From positions 124,001-188,000 of the forward strand of contig NZ_LIPT01000003.1 of NCBI RefSeq assembly GCF_001418225.1: a stretch of DNA of 64,000 nucleotides, in the 5' to 3' direction. This document shows, in pieces, positions 35,492 to 43,569 of this stretch; positions within the stretch are counted from its first letter, which is position 1; every line of letters begins with the position of its first letter. The notes under the pieces are model-generated. The model was not told the DNA's origin. It was given only the letters and a program-made list of their open reading frames with translations, and did no database searches. The position numbers and the translations under genes were made by a program. The stretch is from Pannonibacter indicus. Its GTDB lineage: Bacteria; Pseudomonadota; Alphaproteobacteria; Rhizobiales; Stappiaceae.

Positions 35492-36828
35492 TGTCCTACG
35501 AGATGATCGCCATCCTGATGTTCTCCTCGATGATGCTGATGCTCCTCACCGGGCAGCGCGTCTTCGGGGCCATCGGCGGCATTGCCACCATCGCCTCGCT
35601 GGCCCTGTGGGGCACCGGCTCCTACGACATTCCTTTTGCGCAGGCCATGAAGCTGATGGCCTGGTATCCGCTGCTCACCCTGCCGATGTTCATCTTCATG
35701 GGCTATGTGCTGTCGGAATCAAGGATCGCCGAAGACCTCTACCGCATGTTCCATGTCTGGATGGGGCCGGTGAACGGCGGCCTGGCCATCGGCACGATCC
35801 TCCTCATGGTGCTGGTCTCGGCCATGAACGGGCTCTCCGTCGCCGGCATGGCCATCGGCGCCACTATCGCCCTGCCGGAGCTCTTGCGGCGCGGCTATGA
35901 CAAGCGGATGGTCTCGGGCGTCATTCAGGCCGGGTCATCGCTCGGCATCCTCGTGCCGCCGTCTGTGGTGCTGGTGCTCTATGCCATGATCGCCCGCGCG
36001 CCCGTGGGCCAGCTGTGGCTCGCAGGTGTGTTGCCGGGGCTGATGATGGCCGCCATGTTCATCCTCTATGTGGCGGTGCGCTGCGCGCTTCAACCAAAGC
36101 TGGGGCCGGCGCTGCCGGTGGAAGAGCGCAACATCTCCATGGCGGAGAAGCTGCGGCTGCTCTCCGCCGGCCTCCTGCCCATCGGCATTTTCCTCGTCAT
36201 GATGGTGCCCTTCGTCAAGGGCTGGACCAGCCTTGTCGAAAGCTCGGCCATCGGCGCGATTGCGGCTCTCACCGTGGCTCTGGTGAAGCGGCGGATGACG
36301 CGGCAGATCTTCCAGTCCTGCGTGCGCCAGACGCTGCTGATCTCCTGCATGTTCATGTGGATCATCCTTGCCGCTCTCGGCTTCGGCGCCGTGTTCGACG
36401 GGCTCGGGGCGGTGAAGGCGATCGAGAGCTTCTTCACGGTGGAACTGGGGCTCACCCCCTGGACCATCCTGATCCTGATGCAGGTGTCGTTCCTCGTCAT
36501 GGGCACGTTCCTGGATGACACGGCGATGCTGGTGATCGTCGCGCCGCTTTACGTGCCGCTGGTGGCCAAGCTCGACCTCGGCCTGCCGCCCGATCAGGTG
36601 TTGATCTGGTACGGCGTGCTCTACACGGTCACAACGCAGATCGCCTATATGACGCCGCCCTTCGGCTATAATCTGTTCCTCATGCGCGCCATGGCACCGC
36701 CGGAGATCAGGCTCAGCGACATTTACGCCTCCATCGTCCCGTTTGTTCTGGTGATGATTCTGGCGCTCGTTATCATCATGCTGTTTCCGCAGGTGGCGCT
36801 CTGGCTGCCACAGCAGGTCTACGGATAG
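35491..36828 (+). CDS. TRAP transporter large membrane subunit (DctM type)
   Basis: A 445-residue secondary transporter core with about 12 helices. DctM motifs are MLMLLTGQRVFGAIGGIATI, WYPLLTLPMFIFMGYVLSES, SAMNGLSVAGMAIGATIALP, AGSSLGILVPPSVVLVLYAM and YMTPPFGYNLFLMRAMAPPE. With the small subunit and periplasmic binding protein it imports an organic acid or amine-type solute driven by an ion gradient. Start ATG 35491 overlaps the DctQ stop. Confidence 0.94.
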   Translation: MSYEMIAILMFSSMMLMLLTGQRVFGAIGGIATIASLALWGTGSYDIPFAQAMKLMAWYPLLTLPMFIFMGYVLSESRIAEDLYRMFHVWMGPVNGGLAIGTILLMVLVSAMNGLSVAGMAIGATIALPELLRRGYDKRMVSGVIQAGSSLGILVPPSVVLVLYAMIARAPVGQLWLAGVLPGLMMAAMFILYVAVRCALQPKLGPALPVEERNISMAEKLRLLSAGLLPIGIFLVMMVPFVKGWTSLVESSAIGAIAALTVALVKRRMTRQIFQSCVRQTLLISCMFMWIILAALGFGAVFDGLGAVKAIESFFTVELGLTPWTILILMQVSFLVMGTFLDDTAMLVIVAPLYVPLVAKLDLGLPPDQVLIWYGVLYTVTTQIAYMTPPFGYNLFLMRAMAPPEIRLSDIYASIVPFVLVMILALVIIMLFPQVALWLPQQVYG

Positions 36829-37040
36829 GGCACGGGGGCGGCAGCCCGCGGGCAGGCGAGGCAAACTGCTTCATCCGCCGTCACAGCGGGCGGGAAGCGG
36901 ACGGGGAGGACTGAAACGGGACGGGCGCACGGGGCAATCCGCAAGGCCGTCACTTCGGGGAAGCCGGACAGGCAAGAACAAGGCCGCAAAGGCAGCTGTC
37001 CGGCACACCATGATCATGACCAACAGGGGAGTTAGCAGAC

Positions 37041-38090
37041 ATGACCAGCAGACGTGAATTCCTGAAGAATGCGGGCCTTGGTGCAACGGTTGCAGCAGGC
37101 GCCACCACGCTGGCCGCTCCGGCGGTTCTCGCCCAGGCGCCGATCAAGTGGCGCCTGCAGACCTATGCCGGGCCTGCCCTTGGCGAGCACGTGATCAAGC
37201 CAGCCATCGATGCCTTCAATGCGGCCGCCAACGGCCAGATGGAAATCGAGCTGTTTTATGCCGACCAGCTGGTGCCGACCTCCGAACTCTTCCGGGCCAT
37301 GCAGCGCGGCACCATCGATGCGGTGCAGTCGGACGATGATTCCATGGCCTCGCCCACCGAAGTGACCGTCTTCGGCGGCTACTTCCCCTTCGCCACCCGC
37401 TACTCGCTCGATGTGCCGGTGCTGTTCAACCAGTATGGCCTCAAGGAAATCTGGGAAGAGGAATATGCCCGCGTCGGCGTGAAGCACATTTCTGCCGGTG
37501 CCTGGGACCCGTGCCACTTCGCCACCAAGGACCCGATCAACTCCCTGGCCGATCTCAAGGGTAAGCGCATCTTCACTTTCCCGACCGCCGGCCGCTTCCT
37601 GTCGCAGTTCGGCGTCGTGCCGGTCACCCTGCCGTGGGAAGACATTCAGACGGCGGTGCAGACCGGAGAGCTGGACGGCATCGCCTGGTCCGGCATCACC
37701 GAGGATTACACCGTCGGCTGGGCAGATGTGACCAAGTACTTCCTCACCAACAACATCTCGGGCGCCTGGATCGGCCACTTCTTCGCCAACATGGACCGCT
37801 GGAACGAGCTGCCGGATCACCTGAAGATCATGCTGCAGCTCGCCATGGACTCCTCCCATCTCTACCGTCAGTGGTGGTACTGGGGCGGTGAAGCGGACCT
37901 GCGCGTCAACGGCACCAAGCTGCAGCTGACCTCCATTCCGGACGAGGAATGGGCGACGGTGGAAGCCGCTGCGGGCAAGTTCTGGGACGAGATTGCCGCC
38001 GAGTCCGAGACCAAGGCCAAGGTGGTCGAGATCATCAAGAAATACAACGCAGCCATGGCCAAGGCCGGCCGTCCGTACCGTTACGGCTGA
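37041..38090 (+). CDS. TRAP transporter substrate-binding protein (DctP type)
   Basis: A 349-residue binding protein with a Tat-type signal (MTSRREFLKNAGLGATVAAG, cleavage after AQA near residue 34). Blocks typical of the family are ELFYADQLVPTSELFRAMQR, SLADLKGKRIFTFPTAGRFL with the ligand-clamping Arg, and VQTGELDGIAWSGITEDYTV. It lies 212 bp behind the DctM gene and is followed by a strong 3' hairpin. Trp/Tyr-rich WWYWGG near the end may line the pocket. The ligand is unknown; the context suggests an amine or amino alcohol derivative. Confidence 0.92.
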   Translation: MTSRREFLKNAGLGATVAAGATTLAAPAVLAQAPIKWRLQTYAGPALGEHVIKPAIDAFNAAANGQMEIELFYADQLVPTSELFRAMQRGTIDAVQSDDDSMASPTEVTVFGGYFPFATRYSLDVPVLFNQYGLKEIWEEEYARVGVKHISAGAWDPCHFATKDPINSLADLKGKRIFTFPTAGRFLSQFGVVPVTLPWEDIQTAVQTGELDGIAWSGITEDYTVGWADVTKYFLTNNISGAWIGHFFANMDRWNELPDHLKIMLQLAMDSSHLYRQWWYWGGEADLRVNGTKLQLTSIPDEEWATVEAAAGKFWDEIAAESETKAKVVEIIKKYNAAMAKAGRPYRYG

Positions 38091-38105
38091 TCCACTGTCC
38101 ATCCT

Positions 38106-38133
38106 GCAGCGGCGCGGAACTTCGCGCCGCTGC
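38106..38133 (+). terminator. Strong hairpin 3' of the binding protein gene
   Basis: GCAGCGGCGCG (38106-38116) pairs perfectly with CGCGCCGCTGC (38123-38133) around a six-base loop. There is no T-run, so it more likely stabilises the upstream mRNA or partly attenuates readthrough into the ligase gene 51 bases on. Confidence 0.5.
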
Positions 38134-38183
38134 CTGCGATCAACGGCGGCGCGGGAGGCTGCGCCGCCCGGTCACTTTCAAGA

Positions 38184-39572
38184 ATGAACGGAACGATCAT
38201 CCAGATGGCTGCCAACATGACATTCGACGCCCTGAAACAGGCCGTTCAGGAAGGTACGGTCGACACGGTTCTGGCCTGTATCATCGACATGCAGGGCCGC
38301 CTGATGGGCAAGCGCTTCCATGCGCGCCACTTCATCGACAGCGCTTATGACGAGACCCATTGCTGCAACTATCTGCTGGCAACAGACCTCGAAATGTACA
38401 CGGTCGAAGGCTATGCCTCGACCAGCTGGTCGCGCGGCTATGGCGACTATGTGATGAAGCCGGATCTGTCCACCATCCGCCGCCTCGGCTGGCTGGAGGG
38501 CACGGCGATGGTGCTGTGCGACGTGCAGGATCACCATACCCACGCCGACGTGCCGCATTCGCCCCGCGCCCTGCTGAAGGGGCAGGTGGCCCGGCTGAAG
38601 GACATGGGCTTTCAGGCGATGATGGCGACGGAGCTGGAGTTCTTCCTGTTCGAGAAGAGCTTCGACGAGATCCGCAAGTCTGGCTTCCGTGATCTGGAGC
38701 CGATCTCTGCCTATAACGAGGACTACCACATCCTGGCCACCACCAAGGAAGAGCATGTGATGCGCCCGGTGCGCAACCATCTCTATGCTGCGGGCATTCC
38801 GGTGGAAAACACCAAGGGCGAGGCTGAGGCCGGGCAGGAGGAGCTGAACATCCGCTATGCGCCTGCCATGCTCTGCGCCGACTATCACACCATCGCCAAA
38901 CATGCGGTGAAGGAGATCGCCTGGCAGAAGGGCCATGGCGTCACTTTCCTGCCCAAGTGGCACAAGGACCGCACGGGCTCATCCGCCCATATCCACCAGT
39001 CCCTGTGGACGCTGGACGGCAAGCCCGCCTTCTTCGATGCGTCGGACAGCCTCGGCATGTCGGCGCTGATGAAGCACTACATGGCGGGCCTCATCAAATA
39101 TGCGGGCGACTACACCTATTTCCTGGCGCCCTATGTGAACAGCTACAAGCGCTTCCAGCGTGGCACCTTCGCACCCACCCGCACGGTCTGGTCCATCGAC
39201 AACCGCACGGCTGGCTTCCGCCTTTGCGGCGAGGGCTCGAAGGGCGTGCGCGTGGAATGCCGTATTGGCGGCTCGGACCTCAACCCCTATCTGGCCCTTG
39301 CAGCCCAGATCGCGGCCGGTATTCGCGGCATCGAGGAGAAGCTGGAACTTGCCCCGCCGATGACCGGCGACATCTATCAGGCGCAGAAGGCCAAGCAGAT
39401 CCCCCGCACACTGCGCGATGCGACGGAGACATTGCGCAAGTCGAAGATGCTGCGCGAGGCTTTCGGTGACAGCGTTGTCGAGCATTACGCCCGCGCCGGG
39501 GAATGGGAGCAGGAGGAATTCGACCGCGTTGTCACGGATTACGAACTGGCCCGCGGGTTTGAACGCGCCTGA
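38184..39572 (+). CDS. Glutamine synthetase-family ligase (gamma-glutamyl amide synthetase-like)
   Basis: A 462-residue GS-fold ligase. N-terminal beta-grasp ACIIDMQGRLMGKRFHARHF leads to the catalytic domain with metal-site MATELEFFLFE, GQEELNIRYAPAMLCADYHT, the nucleotide/His region DRTGSSAHIHQSLW (where GlnA has NGSGMHVH), NSYKRFQRG, and VRVECRIGGSDLNPYLALAA. These features fit the GS-like ligases that couple glutamate to amines (PuuA, IpuC, GlnT/GS-III-like) better than assimilatory GlnA; no adenylylation-type Tyr loop is evident. Starts at 38184, 38205 or 38217 are possible and none has a clear Shine-Dalgarno. Substrate unknown. Confidence 0.85.
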   Translation: MNGTIIQMAANMTFDALKQAVQEGTVDTVLACIIDMQGRLMGKRFHARHFIDSAYDETHCCNYLLATDLEMYTVEGYASTSWSRGYGDYVMKPDLSTIRRLGWLEGTAMVLCDVQDHHTHADVPHSPRALLKGQVARLKDMGFQAMMATELEFFLFEKSFDEIRKSGFRDLEPISAYNEDYHILATTKEEHVMRPVRNHLYAAGIPVENTKGEAEAGQEELNIRYAPAMLCADYHTIAKHAVKEIAWQKGHGVTFLPKWHKDRTGSSAHIHQSLWTLDGKPAFFDASDSLGMSALMKHYMAGLIKYAGDYTYFLAPYVNSYKRFQRGTFAPTRTVWSIDNRTAGFRLCGEGSKGVRVECRIGGSDLNPYLALAAQIAAGIRGIEEKLELAPPMTGDIYQAQKAKQIPRTLRDATETLRKSKMLREAFGDSVVEHYARAGEWEQEEFDRVVTDYELARGFERA

Positions 39573-39628
39573 GAAACGCGCCTGAGAGGTGCCCGGCTGG
39601 AGCCGGGCGCCCTTATGGCATAGCATTG

Positions 39629-39651
39629 CCGCCCGAGGGGCGGTGTTTTTT
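39629..39651 (+). terminator. Intrinsic terminator immediately before the aldehyde dehydrogenase gene
   Basis: CCGCCC (39629-39634) pairs with GGGCGG (39638-39643) around GAG, followed by TGTTTTTTG. The next start codon is only 12 bases away. A second GC-rich hairpin, GCCCGGCT/AGCCGGGC, lies just upstream near 39589-39608. Confidence 0.65.
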
Positions 39652-39662
39652 GAGGTTATCTC

Positions 39663-41051
39663 ATGTCTGAAATGGTCAAACTCATCTCGCCGGTCGATGG
39701 ATCGGTTTACGCCGAAAGGGCGGCGGCTGATGCTGCAGCGGTTGACCGGGCGGTCACGGCGGCGAAGGCAGCACAGCCGGGCTGGGCAGCGGTGCCGCTG
39801 GATGCGCGCATCGGCCTGTGCCTGAAGGCGCTTGAGGCGCTGCTGGCGATGAATGACGAAATCGTGCCGGAACTGGCCTGGCAGATGGGCCGGCCGGTGC
39901 GTTTCGGCGGCGAGAAGGGCGGCGTGGAAGAGCGCGCCCGCTACATGGCCAGCATCGCCAAGGATGCACTGGCCAATATCGTTCCGCCGGAGCGCCCCGG
40001 TTTCAAGCGCTACCTCAAGATGGAGCCGCTGGGCCTTGTCATGGTCATTGCGCCGTGGAACTATCCGTTCCTGACGGCTGGAAACACCATCTTCCCGGCA
40101 CTGATGGCGGGTAACGTGGTGCTGCTGAAGCACGCTGCCCAGACGCTGCTGGTTGGCGAGCGCTTTGCCGAGGCCTTCAAGAAGGCCGGGCTGCCGGATG
40201 GTGTGTTCCAGAACATCGTCATGACCCATGAGGGCACGGAGAAGCTGCTCGGCTCCGGCCTTGTCGATCACGTCAACTTCACCGGCTCGGTCGCAGGCGG
40301 CAAGGCCATTGAAAGGGCACTGGCCGGCACTTTCGCCACCATGGGGCTGGAGCTGGGCGGCAAGGACCCGGCCTATGTCATGGCCGATGCCGACCTCGAC
40401 TATGCCGTCGCCAATCTGGTGGATGGCGCCTTCTTCAACTCAGGCCAGTGCTGCTGCGGCATCGAGCGCATCTATGTGCATGAAAGCCGCTACGACGCCT
40501 TCGTGGACGGCTTTGTCGATCTGACCAAGCAGTACAAGCTCGGCAATCCGCTCGATGCGGAAACCACCATCGGCCCCATGGCGCAGACGCGCTTTGCCAC
40601 CTGGGTGCGCGAGCAGACGGAAGAGGCGCTGCGCAAGGGCGCCAAGGCGCATATCGACACGTCCGCCTTCCCGATGGACAAGGCCGGAACGCCCTACCTC
40701 GCCCCGCAGGTGCTGACCAATGTCAATCACCAGATGTCGGTGATGCGCGAGGAAAGCTTCGGCCCGGTCGTCGGCATCATGAAGGTGAAGGACGATGCGG
40801 AAGCCATCCAGCTGATGAACGACAGCCCCTATGGCCTCACTGCCTCGATCTGGACGGAAGACCTCGACGCGGCCGAGCGGATCGGCGGCGAGATCGACAC
40901 CGGCACCGTCTTCATGAACCGTTGCGACTATGTGGATCCGGGCCTTGTCTGGACCGGCGTGAAGGACACCGGCAAGGGCGCCGCCCTGTCGCAGGTGGGC
41001 TTCGCCAACCTGACCCGGCCCAAGTCCTTCCATCTGCGCAAGGAGCACTGA
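39663..41051 (+). CDS. Aldehyde dehydrogenase
   Basis: A 462-residue NAD(P)-dependent ALDH. VMVIAPWNYPFLTAGNTIFP holds the catalytic Asn, LELGGKDPAYVMADADLDYA the general-base Glu, and FFNSGQCCCGIERIYVHE the nucleophilic Cys. It is of the short succinate-semialdehyde/aminobutyraldehyde-like group; the substrate cannot be fixed. It follows the GS-like ligase and precedes an iron-type alcohol dehydrogenase, so it could oxidise an aldehyde formed by the latter. Confidence 0.93.
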   Translation: MSEMVKLISPVDGSVYAERAAADAAAVDRAVTAAKAAQPGWAAVPLDARIGLCLKALEALLAMNDEIVPELAWQMGRPVRFGGEKGGVEERARYMASIAKDALANIVPPERPGFKRYLKMEPLGLVMVIAPWNYPFLTAGNTIFPALMAGNVVLLKHAAQTLLVGERFAEAFKKAGLPDGVFQNIVMTHEGTEKLLGSGLVDHVNFTGSVAGGKAIERALAGTFATMGLELGGKDPAYVMADADLDYAVANLVDGAFFNSGQCCCGIERIYVHESRYDAFVDGFVDLTKQYKLGNPLDAETTIGPMAQTRFATWVREQTEEALRKGAKAHIDTSAFPMDKAGTPYLAPQVLTNVNHQMSVMREESFGPVVGIMKVKDDAEAIQLMNDSPYGLTASIWTEDLDAAERIGGEIDTGTVFMNRCDYVDPGLVWTGVKDTGKGAALSQVGFANLTRPKSFHLRKEH

Positions 41052-41136
41052 ACCGGATTTGCGGCGCTGGCGGGACAGCTTCCGGGAGAAGCCAGATGCC
41101 GCAAGTCTCCTGAATTTGGCCGCAGCCTCTCGCCCC

Positions 41137-41281
41137 CCTCCCCCTTGAGGGGAGGGGCCGGGGGTGGGGGAGCTGGCTGAGACGGAAATGACCGGAATGG
41201 GCAATCGGAAACGGGCACCGGCAAGCTGACTTTTGCCGGTGAAGACCCCCACCCCTTACCCCTCCCCTCAAGGGGGAGGGG
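41137..41281. repeat. Facing pair of G/C-rich palindromic repeats with G-quadruplex motifs
   Basis: The left arm (41137-41170) holds CCCCTTGAGGGGAGGGG then four G-runs (41149-41152, 41154-41157, 41160-41164, 41166-41170) with 1-2 base loops. The right arm (41246-41281) is its inverted relative, with C-runs at 41246-41250, 41252-41255, 41259-41262 and 41264-41267 and the end CTCAAGGGGGAGGGG. Between them lie about 75 bp of unrelated sequence. The arms can pair as a cruciform or each form a quadruplex. The 312 bp gap holds no gene. Confidence 0.75.
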
Positions 41282-41363
41282 AATGGCACGGCCCAGCCTG
41301 TTCATTGTTCAACACTATCGACCGCGTTGATCCCGACGCATCAATTGACTGAAAGCCTGAACC

Positions 41364-42527
41364 ATGACCACCGTTCCCTCTGTCAACTGGTCCTATCCGA
41401 CTGCCGTGCGCTTTGGTGCCGGGCGCATCAAGGAGCTGGCCGCTGTCGTGAAGCTTGCGGGCATGAAGCGCCCGCTGCTGGTCACCGACCCCGGCCTTGC
41501 AAAGCTGCCGATGACCGCAGCCATGCTCGGCCTGCTCAAGGCCGATGGCATCGAGGCCGCCGTCTTCTCGGACGTGAAGCCCAACCCGGTCGACAGCAAC
41601 ATTTCCGCAGGCGTTGCCGCCTACAAGGCAGGCGGCCATGATGGCGTCATCGCCGTGGGTGGCGGCTCGGGGCTTGATGCGGGCAAGCTGATTGCCTTCA
41701 TGTCCGGCCAGACCCGCCCGATCTGGGACTTCGAGGATATTGGCGACTGGTACACCCGCGCCGATCCGGCCGGTATTGCCCCGATCGTCGCCGTGCCCAC
41801 CACAGCAGGCACGGGCTCGGAAGTTGGCCGCGCCGGTGTGGTCACCAATGAGGAAACCCACACCAAGAAGGTAATCTTCCACCCGAAGATGCTGCCGTCC
41901 TATGTCATCTGCGATCCGGAACTGACCACCGGCATGCCGCGCATGATCACCGTCGGCACCGGTATGGACGCGCTGGCCCATTGCCTTGAGGCCCTGTGCT
42001 CGCCCTTCTATCACCCGATGTCGGAAGGCATCGCCGTGGAAGGTGCCCGTCTTGCGCTGGAAAACCTGCCGCTGGTTGCTGCCAATGGGCAGGATCTGGT
42101 GGCGCGCGGCCACATGATGAGCGCCGGAGCCATGGGTGCGGTGGCCTTCCAGAAGGGCCTTGGCGCCATCCACGCCCTGTCCCATCCGGTCGGCGCGCTC
42201 TATGACACGCACCATGGCATGACCAACGCTGTCTTCATGCCCTATGTGCTGAAGTTCAACCGCTCCGCCATCGAAGCCAAGATCGAGCGTCTGGCCGGCT
42301 TCTGCGGGATCAAGGGCGGCTTTGACGGCTTCCTGGAGCATATCCTGAAGATGCGTGCCGATCTCGGCGTGCCCCACACCATCGGTGGCCTCGGTGTCGA
42401 TGATGCCAAGCGTGATCTGATCGCGGACATGGCCATCGTCGATCCGACCGCAGGCGGCAACCCGGTCGAACTCACCCGCGATGCCGCCCTCTCCATCTTC
42501 GACGCAGCCCTCTCCGGCGAGCTGTGA
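41364..42527 (+). CDS. Iron-containing (group III) alcohol dehydrogenase
   Basis: A 387-residue metal-dependent dehydrogenase. Nucleotide-binding GVIAVGGGSGLDAGKLIAFM and PIVAVPTTAGTGSEVGRAGV are followed by metal ligands in TVGTGMDALAHCLEALCSPF (Asp/His) and GAIHALSHPVGALYDTHHGM (two His). Members reduce or oxidise small alcohols and hydroxyacids. It lies downstream of the ALDH, suggesting alcohol to aldehyde to acid conversion. A strong terminator follows. Confidence 0.93.
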   Translation: MTTVPSVNWSYPTAVRFGAGRIKELAAVVKLAGMKRPLLVTDPGLAKLPMTAAMLGLLKADGIEAAVFSDVKPNPVDSNISAGVAAYKAGGHDGVIAVGGGSGLDAGKLIAFMSGQTRPIWDFEDIGDWYTRADPAGIAPIVAVPTTAGTGSEVGRAGVVTNEETHTKKVIFHPKMLPSYVICDPELTTGMPRMITVGTGMDALAHCLEALCSPFYHPMSEGIAVEGARLALENLPLVAANGQDLVARGHMMSAGAMGAVAFQKGLGAIHALSHPVGALYDTHHGMTNAVFMPYVLKFNRSAIEAKIERLAGFCGIKGGFDGFLEHILKMRADLGVPHTIGGLGVDDAKRDLIADMAIVDPTAGGNPVELTRDAALSIFDAALSGEL

Positions 42528-42557
42528 TCTGCGGGCGAAGATGATCTGAACTGACGG

Positions 42558-42590
42558 AAGGCGCGGCCCGCGAGGGCTGCGCCTTTTGTT
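42558..42590 (+). terminator. Intrinsic terminator after the alcohol dehydrogenase
   Basis: AAGGCGCGGCCC (42558-42569) pairs with GGGCTGCGCCTT (42574-42585), one G-U pair, GCGA loop, followed by TTGTT. Confidence 0.8.
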
Positions 42591-42607
42591 CTAAAAACCC
42601 CTCTGTC

Positions 42608-42655
42608 GTCATACCGCACGCAGCGAAGCGGAGGTCCGGTACCGGTGAGCCAAGG
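42608..42655 (+). repeat. Interspersed repeat, copy 1 (REP-like)
   Basis: A 48-base unit starting GTCATACCGCACGCAGCGAA and ending ACCGGTGAGCCAAGG. An inverted 47-base copy, differing at a few positions, lies at 51055-51101 and a partial direct copy at 50975-51015. The rest of the 42528-42834 gap contains the terminator and GC-rich direct repeats of CGCTCCC type, no gene. Confidence 0.75.
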
Positions 42656-42834
42656 CTTTAAGGTTCTGGTTCCGTCAACCAAGTTGCCCCCTGCTCACCG
42701 CTCCCCGCTCCCCGCTCGCGCTTCGCTTGGGAGGATGACGAAGGAAAGGTAATTGTTGCAGCGGCCCCTGTGCACAGCGCTGCCACATCGGCTAGGCTCG
42801 CCGTCCAGTCTCAATCACTCCATCAGGAAATCCC

Positions 42835-43455
42835 ATGAACAGCGAAGATGATGCCGCCCGCCGCAAGCGCATTTCCGTGCGCGCCCGCCGGATGGTCTAT
42901 GAGGGCCGCTGCACGGTGGAGGAGATCACCGTGGATCAGGCCCGCAGCGATGGCGGGCAGCAGACCATCGTGCGGGAGGTGGTGCGCTATGGCCGCAATG
43001 TGGTGGCCATTCTGCCGGTGGACCGGACGCGCAAGTGCCTTCTGCTTTGCCGCCAGCTGCGGGTGCCGGTGATGGCCGATCAGGACGACCCCTTCCCCTG
43101 GGAGGTCTGTGCAGGCCGCCTTGAGGAGGGCGAGGACGTGCTGGACGGGGCAAGGCGCGAGCTGATGGAGGAGTTCGGCGTTGAGGCGCAGGGGCTGAAA
43201 CTGGCCTGTTCCAGCTATTCCAGCCCCGGCATTCTGGGCAGCCGGGTGGATCATTTCCTGTGCGAGTACTCGGGAAGCGAGCGCGAGGGCGGCGGCGGTC
43301 TGGTCGAGGAGGGGGAGGATATCACCGTCCACGAGCTGACCTGTGCGCAGGCGGCTGCGCTGTGGCGGCAGGGTGCAATCCGCGATGCCAAGGCCTTGAT
43401 CCTGTTGCAGCATCTGATGCTGACAGAACCGGAACTCTTTTCTGGCGCGGATTGA
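42835..43455 (+). CDS. NUDIX hydrolase (ADP-ribose pyrophosphatase-like)
   Basis: A 206-residue protein with a complete NUDIX box (GRLEEGEDVLDGARRELMEE then FGV: G, E, REL and EE in register), flanked by VVAILPVDRTRKCLLLCRQL and the ADP-ribose pyrophosphatase-type Pro-Gly region SSYSSPGILGSRVDHF. It probably hydrolyses ADP-ribose or another nucleoside diphosphate derivative as a housekeeping function. The N-terminal extension (about 45 residues, Arg-rich) is compatible with the dimerising domain of NudF-like enzymes. Monocistronic by its context. Confidence 0.9.
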   Translation: MNSEDDAARRKRISVRARRMVYEGRCTVEEITVDQARSDGGQQTIVREVVRYGRNVVAILPVDRTRKCLLLCRQLRVPVMADQDDPFPWEVCAGRLEEGEDVLDGARRELMEEFGVEAQGLKLACSSYSSPGILGSRVDHFLCEYSGSEREGGGGLVEEGEDITVHELTCAQAAALWRQGAIRDAKALILLQHLMLTEPELFSGAD

Positions 43456-43569
43456 TTGCACCGGCGTTTTTCATCCGTTAGCGTACAAATCATGTAACGC
43501 GCAGACGGGAGAATGGCGGTACCGGGACAACGGCACCTGCCTTTCAGCTACGCGAGCAGGGAGGAAATC

